Shown: in pieces, positions 15,142-20,208 of the stretch | How positions within the stretch are numbered: the stretch's first letter is position 1 | Layout of the letters: every line of letters starts with the position of its first letter | Assembly (NCBI GenBank): GCA_018817865.1 | Contig: JAHITG010000021.1 | Location: forward strand, 1-20,208 | From: Spirochaetota bacterium | GTDB taxonomy: Bacteria > Spirochaetota > JAHITG01 | Direction: 5' to 3' | Length of the DNA: 20,208 bases | Program-made: the position numbers and the translations under genes | Notes under the pieces: generated by a model | Told to the model about the DNA's origin: nothing | Databases searched by the model: none | The model's input: the letters and a program-made list of their open reading frames with translations, nothing else

Positions 15142-16171
15142 TGTTGTTACCACACAGGAGCTGAGTACAGATGAGATCGAAGCCATCCTGAAGCTTGCAT
15201 TTGAAATGAAGAAAGACCGGTATGCGGATAAATGGGCGGAACTTTTAAAGAGAAAAACATTCATCATGTTCTTTTACAACCCTTCCCTGCGCACCAGGCA
15301 GTCTTTTGAAGCCGCAGCTACTGAGCTGGGAGGCCATGCCCAGTTCATCGAACCGAAAGCAATGAGGTTGCGCGGTTTAAAAAAAGGAAATATCGAAGTA
15401 GCCGGGGAGACGATCCATGATGCTGCCAAAGTCATGGCCCGATATGCAGTGGGTATCGGCATCAGGATACTGGAGACTTCCGTAGATAATTACGGTGACG
15501 GGAATAAAATATTACGGGAATACGCAAAACACATGGATATCCCCGTGATCAATATGGCAGATGATATCTACCACCCCTGCCAGGGACTGGCTGATGTGAT
15601 GGGAATGAGAATGCATAATAACAACCTGCCAACCAGGGGCAAGACCCTTCTTCAGACCTGGGCCAAGGGTGCCCTGGCCCGATCGTACTGCAGTGTTCAC
15701 GAGAGTCTGCTTCTCAATTCAAGATTAGGCCTCAATATAAAGCTGGCGTATCCGGATGACAACTATGACCTTCCGGATGACATTATTGAACAGGTCAGGA
15801 AGAACTGCAAAGAGAACAAAACAAAATTTGAATTGATCAAAGGAGATCCTGAAAAAGGATATACAGAGGCTGATTATGTCTATTCACGGAACTGGTTCGG
15901 GAAAGACTTTTATCAGATTGGAAAGGAAGCAGAGATAAAAAGGGCGACGGATATAAAATATAAGGACTGGATCTGCACTGAGGAAAAGATGAAAAAGGCC
16001 AACAAGGATTGTAAATTCATTCATCCCATGCCGGTAGATGAAGACAGTGAAGTAACACGGGAAGTGAACCAGGGCCCGCGCTCCATCATTCTGGATATTG
16101 CCGAGAACAGGCTCCATGTACAGAAAGCGATCATGGCCATGACCATTGCAGGCCTGGAAATGGGATTATAA
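15113..16171 (+). CDS. ygeW: YgeW-type carbamoyltransferase
   Basis: The 352-residue protein belongs to the aspartate/ornithine carbamoyltransferase superfamily. SLRTR in FFYNPSLRTRQSFEAAATELGG binds carbamoyl phosphate. HPCQGLADVMG is the family's HPxQ motif, and FIHPMPVDEDSEVTREV replaces the HCLP loop of ornithine carbamoyltransferase. The extended RLRGLKKGNIEVAGETIHDAAKVMARY segment matches the knotted YgeW group rather than ArgF or PyrB. In E. coli, ygeW lies with carbamate kinase yqeA in a region linked to anaerobic purine and diaminopropionate metabolism. Ligand residues for the amino-acid substrate are not ones I can assign. AAGGAGG (15096-15102) is 10 bases before the ATG. The stop abuts the start of the next gene. 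Phosphorolytic direction (making carbamoyl phosphate for the divergent kinase) is inference. Confidence 0.88.
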   Translation: MKKISMKGNDVVTTQELSTDEIEAILKLAFEMKKDRYADKWAELLKRKTFIMFFYNPSLRTRQSFEAAATELGGHAQFIEPKAMRLRGLKKGNIEVAGETIHDAAKVMARYAVGIGIRILETSVDNYGDGNKILREYAKHMDIPVINMADDIYHPCQGLADVMGMRMHNNNLPTRGKTLLQTWAKGALARSYCSVHESLLLNSRLGLNIKLAYPDDNYDLPDDIIEQVRKNCKENKTKFELIKGDPEKGYTEADYVYSRNWFGKDFYQIGKEAEIKRATDIKYKDWICTEEKMKKANKDCKFIHPMPVDEDSEVTREVNQGPRSIILDIAENRLHVQKAIMAMTIAGLEMGL

Positions 16172-17410
16172 ATGATGAAGAACAGAAAGATCAAATCACT
16201 GAAGTGTATAAGCTGTGGTGAAGAACATGAACAAAAAAAAGGCTTATACACCTGTAAAAAATGCAGCAGTAACCTCGAAGTAATTTATGATTACTCCTAT
16301 ATTAAGAAGAGGATATCAAAAGCAAAATTAAGAAAGAACCGGACCTTCGATATCTGGAGGTATGAAGCTTTGCTCCCCATAGAGGATACAAGGTACAAAC
16401 CTCCTGTTCAGATCGGCGGATCTCCCTTATATGACAATGATACCCTTGCCCGCTCCATGGGGATCAGGAAGCTCTACCTGAAGGATGACAGCAGGAACCC
16501 TTCAGCTTCCTTCAAGGACAGGGCCAGCGCCGTTGCCATGGTCAATGCCCTGGAGAACAATGAAAAGGTCCTCTGCGGAGCATCCACAGGGAATGCTGCC
16601 TCTTCCATGTCCTGTTTAACTTCAACCTGCAGCACTAAGACCATTATATTTGTACCGCAGAGCGCACCCAAAGCAAAGATAGCCCAGCTCCTGGTCTTTG
16701 GAGCCAGCGTGATCATGGTCAAAGGCACCTATGATGATGCGTTCGACCTCTGTATAGAAGCGTCAAAAGAATTCGGATGGTATAACCGGAATACGGGATA
16801 CAACCCTTATACGCGTGAAGGGAAGAAGACCTGCTCGTTCGAGATAGCAGAACAGCTCCACTGGAATGTACCTGACAGGGTCTTTGTTCCCACAGGTGAC
16901 GGTAATATACTCAGCGGTATATGGAAGGGGTTTAAAGACCTCTATGCTTTACGCTTTATTACAAAACTTCCCAAACTGATCGCTGTACAGGCTCAATACA
17001 GCAATGCAGTTCAAAAAGCATTCGATTCTGACGGCAGGATCCGTCCCGTAAGCGGAAAGACAATAGCTGACAGCATCTCGGTAAGCTTTCCCAGAGACGG
17101 AGATGCGGCTGTTCAAGCAATCCGGGAATCCAATGGCTCTGCTGTTACGGTAACGGATGATGAGATCCTCAAGGCCATTAAAGACGTGGCGCGGGGAGCA
17201 GGTATCTTCGGAGAACCCGCAGGTGTAACCTCTTTTGCCGGATTAAAGAAAGCAATTAAAACAGGGGAAATAAAAAGGAATGAAAGCGCTGTAGTATTGA
17301 TCACAGGAAACGGACTAAAAGATATTGACAGTGCGATGAAATGTGTGGGAGAACCTTTTTTAATAAAGCCTGAGCTGAAAGCTCTTAAAAATATTATAAA
17401 AAAAATATAG
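16172..17410 (+). CDS. Threonine-synthase-like PLP enzyme with zinc ribbon
   Basis: The 412-residue protein opens with a zinc ribbon, Cys12-x2-Cys15 and Cys28-x2-Cys31, as in many bacterial and archaeal ThrC proteins. The PLP lysine is Lys115 in NPSASFKDRA. ASTGNAASS (137-145) is the asparagine loop and PTGDGNILSG (240-249) the phosphate loop. The family converts O-phosphohomoserine to threonine, and relatives act on O-phosphoserine or diamino acids. No homoserine kinase or dehydrogenase gene is near. The start directly follows the carbamoyltransferase stop, so it is a partner of that enzyme in one operon. A true threonine synthase remains possible; a diaminopropionate- or ureido-amino-acid-handling beta-eliminating enzyme is the alternative that context suggests. 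A second ATG follows one codon on. Confidence 0.88.
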   Translation: MMKNRKIKSLKCISCGEEHEQKKGLYTCKKCSSNLEVIYDYSYIKKRISKAKLRKNRTFDIWRYEALLPIEDTRYKPPVQIGGSPLYDNDTLARSMGIRKLYLKDDSRNPSASFKDRASAVAMVNALENNEKVLCGASTGNAASSMSCLTSTCSTKTIIFVPQSAPKAKIAQLLVFGASVIMVKGTYDDAFDLCIEASKEFGWYNRNTGYNPYTREGKKTCSFEIAEQLHWNVPDRVFVPTGDGNILSGIWKGFKDLYALRFITKLPKLIAVQAQYSNAVQKAFDSDGRIRPVSGKTIADSISVSFPRDGDAAVQAIRESNGSAVTVTDDEILKAIKDVARGAGIFGEPAGVTSFAGLKKAIKTGEIKRNESAVVLITGNGLKDIDSAMKCVGEPFLIKPELKALKNIIKKI

Positions 17411-17412
17411 TG

Positions 17413-17437
17413 CAGGGGCCGGCTCCCCTGTCTTTTT
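17413..17437 (+). terminator. Intrinsic terminator of the carbamoyltransferase operon
   Basis: CAGGGG (17413-17418) pairs with CCCCTG (17425-17430) around the loop CCGGCT, followed by TCTTTTT. It sits right after the threonine-synthase-like stop and between convergent genes. Confidence 0.82.
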
Positions 17438-17444
17438 CAATTCC

Positions 17445-18158
17445 TTAGTAATACGGATCATCGAACGGGTCCAGCGCATCATCCGGTTTGCCGAATTTAA
17501 ACCCCACGAGGAAGGAAAGCGTATTATTCTTGATTATCTCTATATCTCTGGTTAATTCATCATTATTTATATTTTCCATTCCCTGCTCAAGCCTGAATTC
17601 CAGAACAAAAGTAAGTAATTCTACTCCGGCACTCAGGACAAAGCTGATATCAATTGGATTAATATCTATTAAACGGCCCTCTTCAAATGTTGTTTCTCCA
17701 TTTAATGTTACTTCCCTTTCAGCATTTCCACCCAGAAAAAGGCCAAAAGATGCTCCAACACCGGCAAAAAACTTTATCTGCCGGCCACCTAATCGCCCTT
17801 TAAGGATCAAAGGAAATTCTAAATAACTTAATGTATCTATAGAATTAATATTTGCGTAAATAAAGTCAAAAGTACTAAAATCGAAAGCATAGGGAATAAA
17901 GGCTTTTCTTTCTCCACCTTTTTGTGAGAAGAATATATCCATCTCCACCCCAAAATACTTTAAAAATGGCACATCAAGACCAATACCCCCGGTAAATCCC
18001 ATTATACTTGAATTCTCCACACCAAAAATATCATCTTCATATTTAAATTCTGATGAATTAACTCCTCCCTTTACTACAAGGGCAGGGGAAGAATTTGCCT
18101 GCAAAGAAAAAGAGAATATTATTATGAATAAAATAACAAAAATTACAAACCTTCTCAT
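17445..18158 (-). CDS. Predicted outer-membrane beta-barrel protein (PorT/OMP-b-brl type)
   Basis: The 237-residue precursor has a clear signal peptide (MRRFVIFVILFIIIFSFSLQANS, cleaved near residue 22-23). It continues with alternating strands such as ALVVKGGVNSSEFKYED, FTGGIGLDVPFLKYFGVEMDIFFSQKGGERK, SYLEFPLILKGRLGG, KFFAGVGASFGLFLGG, FVLSAGVELLTFVLEFRLEQG and LSFLVGFKFG. This is the pattern of small 8-strand outer-membrane barrels. Residues VEMDIFFSQKG recall the PorT-like family. Function is unknown. ATG at 18158 has GGAGG 6 bases upstream; a longer frame from 18194 would overlap the signal start and is rejected. It ends the M23-barrel-barrel operon. Confidence 0.75.
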   Translation of the reverse strand: MRRFVIFVILFIIIFSFSLQANSSPALVVKGGVNSSEFKYEDDIFGVENSSIMGFTGGIGLDVPFLKYFGVEMDIFFSQKGGERKAFIPYAFDFSTFDFIYANINSIDTLSYLEFPLILKGRLGGRQIKFFAGVGASFGLFLGGNAEREVTLNGETTFEEGRLIDINPIDISFVLSAGVELLTFVLEFRLEQGMENINNDELTRDIEIIKNNTLSFLVGFKFGKPDDALDPFDDPYY

Positions 18159-18183
18159 TGGAAAACCTCCGATATATCCGATA

Positions 18184-18780
18184 TTAAAAGTCAAAGCTGA
18201 ATCCGGCTTTTAAAAGAATCATCGATAGTGTTTCATTCTTTTTTAAAATTATATTAAATAAAGATCCGATATCAAGCCCTATTTTTTTATATTTTAAGAC
18301 ATATCCTCCACCGAGTGTGAACCCCAAATAAGCTTTTGTCTCTTCATCAGCATAAAACCCGGTTGAGTAATCCACACGAGAATAAATGATATGAGCACCC
18401 ATCCCAGCCAGGCCGTAAGGCCCCTCTGTACCGTACTGAACAAAAGCAACAACGGGAATATCATAAGCGGAAAACTTCTTCCTCTCCTCTACTATGGAAA
18501 AAGTATACCCGAATAATATATAGGTGACGGCAGGCCTGGTAATAATTTCATAATAATACATGGGAAGGTATCCGGACAGGAGACCCACTGTAATACCGGG
18601 GAATTCATATCCGACTTTACCGATAAAGGAGATCCCCCCTCTGGAATCTTCCAGCACTCCTTCCGGAAGATCATTGAGGAGGAAATTGTACCCTCCGTAC
18701 ATTCCCATTATACTGCCGGAATATGCATGAGAAGAAAGAGTAATAGCAAAGACAAGACAGATCAAAAAACATTTTTTCAT
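18184..18780 (-). CDS. Predicted outer-membrane beta-barrel protein
   Basis: The 198-residue precursor starts MKKCFLICLVFAITLSSHAYSG, a good signal peptide with a predicted cleavage after SHAYS or SHA. It shows repeated amphipathic strands: SIMGMYGGYNFLL, GISFIGKVGYEFPGITVGLLSGYL, YILFGYTFSIVE, IPVVAFVQYGTEGPYGLAGMGAHIIYSRVDYS, YLGFTLGGGYVLKYKKIGLDIG and LSMILLKAGFSFDF. A terminal Phe (FDF) is the usual outer-membrane insertion signal. ATG at 18780 is chosen (AAGGA about 7 bases upstream); an earlier ATG at 18804 overlaps the peptidase stop and gives a poorer signal peptide. It lies 20 bp after the peptidase and 25 bp before the second barrel. Function unknown. Confidence 0.75.
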   Translation of the reverse strand: MKKCFLICLVFAITLSSHAYSGSIMGMYGGYNFLLNDLPEGVLEDSRGGISFIGKVGYEFPGITVGLLSGYLPMYYYEIITRPAVTYILFGYTFSIVEERKKFSAYDIPVVAFVQYGTEGPYGLAGMGAHIIYSRVDYSTGFYADEETKAYLGFTLGGGYVLKYKKIGLDIGSLFNIILKKNETLSMILLKAGFSFDF

Positions 18781-18800
18781 TCTATATCCTTTTTTATCGA

Positions 18801-20009
18801 TCAATCAGCTGACTTGTATGTAAAATTGTACTTGTATGTGTGGCTGAAATTGTAATTGGACGGATCATCTGAATCCTTTGCCCTCAGGAATAAAAGATAT
18901 GTCTCTGTCAACGCTGGCACCCGCACTGTGACAGGAATATTTTTACTGGCAACCATATTATTCAAAGTAAATTTTACGGTTACCTCCTTATCGGATGTGA
19001 ATCCGTTTGCTATAAAAAAAAGATAAGTGGTATCAATTTTTTCCTTTCGGATCTTAATACTGTCAGTCTGCGATACTTCTTTTTTATAGTTTGTATAATC
19101 ACTCTCTTTAATATTCCTTCCCAGGCTTACAACATAGTCCGGTTTGTCCGGATGAGTAGAATAATAGTAGTATCCTGACCTGAGTGAAATTGCTTTTTTA
19201 TCATGGGCTAAAAATTTTGTCGGGATGGTCTGCAGTACACCCTCCTCTATCGGTATACTCACTTCAAAATGAAGATGAGGCCCTTTGGAACGGCCGGTAT
19301 TTCCGCTGTAGCCGATCACATCGCCTGCCTTGACCTTCTCCCCTTTTTTCACGATCGCCCCGTTCTGTTTGAGATGTACATACTTGGCAAAGGTCCCGTC
19401 ATCATGATAGATCGTGATATAATTACCGTATTTATGATAATACATGCCCGGTCCGCCAATATTGGAATCCTCTTTCACACCAACAACAAGCCCTTCCCTG
19501 GCCGCACAGACCTTTGTCCCGATCGGCATGGTGAAATCAAGGGCATAGGCAATCCTGTCAAAATGGGAAAAGAGGCCGTGATAAGCCTGTCCCAGCTGCC
19601 GTTTTGTTCCGTGCTCATAGGGAAGAAGATATTCATAGGAATCATCATGTTTTGCTGTTGTAGAGTCCCCGAGGTAATAATTATACCGGTATCTGTAACT
19701 GTACCTCATATTGTTTATACGGCGAAGTCCAAGGAGATACATCTTATTTGATCCGGGTGGAAGGATACTGATGAAAGGAGCCTCTTTTGTCGGTTTCATG
19801 TTCTCAAGTTCCGTGAGGTTTATCTTTACACGATACGGAAAGAGGTCTGTATTATCCCCGTAAAAATCAATGCCCCCGTCCTCTAGTTTTTCCGTGTAGA
19901 TCCGGACAGGTTTTTCTTCTGCAGTCATGGAGGAGAGCCAGAATACACTAACACCTATAATAATAGTGAAAATTAAAACTGATCTGTATCCTGAAGTTTT
20001 CAATGACAT
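18801..20009 (-). CDS. M23-family LytM-like peptidase with C-terminal extension
   Basis: The 402-residue protein has an N-terminal signal or anchor (VLIFTIIIGVSVFWLSSM near 11-28) and a roughly 100-residue N-terminal region. The M23 domain spans about 140-255, with AYALDFTMPIGTKVCAAREGLVVG (Asp158), YVHL (His212), and GPHLHFEV (His245 and His247). A C-terminal beta-rich domain of about 130 residues follows. In M23, zinc is bound by an upstream His, an Asp and the last His of HxH. Here the residue four before Asp158 is Ala, and the nearest upstream His is His149 in FSHFD, as in one known subgroup. The protein acts in the periplasm on peptidoglycan crosslinks; catalytic status is likely but not certain. 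It leads an operon with two barrel proteins. AAGGGG at 20021-20026 is the ribosome site. Confidence 0.85.
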   Translation of the reverse strand: MSLKTSGYRSVLIFTIIIGVSVFWLSSMTAEEKPVRIYTEKLEDGGIDFYGDNTDLFPYRVKINLTELENMKPTKEAPFISILPPGSNKMYLLGLRRINNMRYSYRYRYNYYLGDSTTAKHDDSYEYLLPYEHGTKRQLGQAYHGLFSHFDRIAYALDFTMPIGTKVCAAREGLVVGVKEDSNIGGPGMYYHKYGNYITIYHDDGTFAKYVHLKQNGAIVKKGEKVKAGDVIGYSGNTGRSKGPHLHFEVSIPIEEGVLQTIPTKFLAHDKKAISLRSGYYYYSTHPDKPDYVVSLGRNIKESDYTNYKKEVSQTDSIKIRKEKIDTTYLFFIANGFTSDKEVTVKFTLNNMVASKNIPVTVRVPALTETYLLFLRAKDSDDPSNYNFSHTYKYNFTYKSAD

Positions 20010-20054
20010 TACTATTACTGCCCCTTAAAAAATTCATTTACCTGATTCAATTGT

Positions 20055-20082
20055 AATATAGTTAAATTTTTTTCTCTGTCAA
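20055..20082 (-). promoter_or_regulatory. Predicted promoter of M23 peptidase operon
   Basis: On the minus strand a perfect TTGACA (20077-20082), a 16-bp spacer and TATATT (20055-20060, 5 of 6) predict a start near 20048 and a leader of about 40 bases. Confidence 0.6.
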
Positions 20083-20175
20083 TTTTAAATTGGTTTATGT
20101 CACGACAACAATATAAAAAAATAAATTTTAACTTGTTTTAAATATTCTTTTGACAAAAAAATATCCTGCAGAAAA

Positions 20176-20208
20176 TTACACCTATCGGTGTAAAAATATA
20201 CACCGATA
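20176..20208. promoter_or_regulatory. Operator-like array of ACACC/GGTGT palindromes at the window edge
   Basis: TTACACC (20176-20182) pairs with GGTGTAA (20187-20193), and TATCGGTGTA (20183-20192) pairs with TACACCGATA (20199-20208). So three ACACCgATA-type half-sites alternate in direction within 33 bp. A TTGACA on the plus strand (20150-20155) lies just upstream, so the site could overlap a promoter reading to the right, out of the window; no good -10 is seen. A repressor-binding site is the likely role, or the start of a repeat cut by the edge. Confidence 0.5.

Noticed and set aside
15113..16171. Call as ornithine or aspartate carbamoyltransferase (argF/pyrB)
   Set aside because: The HPMP loop in place of HCLP, the RLRGLKKGN segment and the carbamate kinase/PLP neighbours fit the YgeW group better.
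19269..19751. Open frame of 160 codons on the plus strand
   Set aside because: Antisense shadow of the M23 peptidase, which has catalytic motifs, a promoter and a ribosome site.
1..20208. CRISPR array, transposase, integrase or phage genes
   Set aside because: No regularly spaced direct repeats, DDE/tyrosine recombinase motifs or phage structural genes were seen.

Overview
The window looks like chromosome of a diderm (Gram-negative-type) bacterium of low to moderate GC, probably an anaerobe. The diderm reading rests on a heptose-7-phosphate kinase-like gene, an AsmA-like envelope protein, two predicted outer-membrane beta-barrels, UppP and DapF. The anaerobic reading rests on a carbamate kinase / YgeW-type carbamoyltransferase cluster and a radical SAM gene. 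A lineage (for example spirochaete or a candidate phylum) cannot be fixed from this sequence alone. There are no tRNA or rRNA genes, insertion sequences or CRISPR arrays.

Layout. 1-553: 3' part of a metallo-beta-lactamase hydrolase (+). 563-2407: dapF then a RfaE1/HldE-type sugar kinase (-). 2408-2730: non-coding, with a large folded inverted-repeat element. 2731-4003: a very AT-rich islet with hicB-hicA and a third, unrecognised exported protein (-). 4108-5406: radical SAM protein (+), ending at a strong bidirectional terminator shared with a large AsmA-like protein (5473-7227, -). 7228-7575: non-coding, with three inverted repeats in tandem. 7576-9502: a PAS histidine kinase and single-domain response regulator (-). 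9666-12286: proA-nadD-uppP (+). 12292-17410: the metabolic centrepiece, described below. 17445-20009: an M23 peptidase and two beta-barrel proteins (-). The right edge carries an operator-like palindrome array.

Centrepiece. A carbamate kinase (-) is divergent from a plus-strand operon that encodes an unassigned fold-type II PLP enzyme with a TrpB-like lysine motif, a 46-residue membrane peptide, a YgeW-type carbamoyltransferase and a zinc-ribbon threonine-synthase-like PLP enzyme. The simplest model is fermentation of a ureido (carbamoylated) amino acid. The carbamoyltransferase would release carbamoyl phosphate by phosphorolysis, the kinase would convert it to ATP, ammonia and CO2, and the two PLP lyases would process the amino-acid part. 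Substrate and direction are inference. The set differs from the E. coli ygeW-ygeX-ygeY-hyuA-yqeA region because no YgeX-like diaminopropionate ammonia-lyase is seen, and two other PLP enzymes take its place.

Regulation. Most good promoter matches have TTGACA-like -35 boxes and a 16-bp spacer. For dapF, the radical SAM gene and the histidine kinase the predicted transcript start falls within a few bases of an ATG that has no Shine-Dalgarno sequence, which suggests leaderless mRNAs beside genes with good AGGAGG sites.
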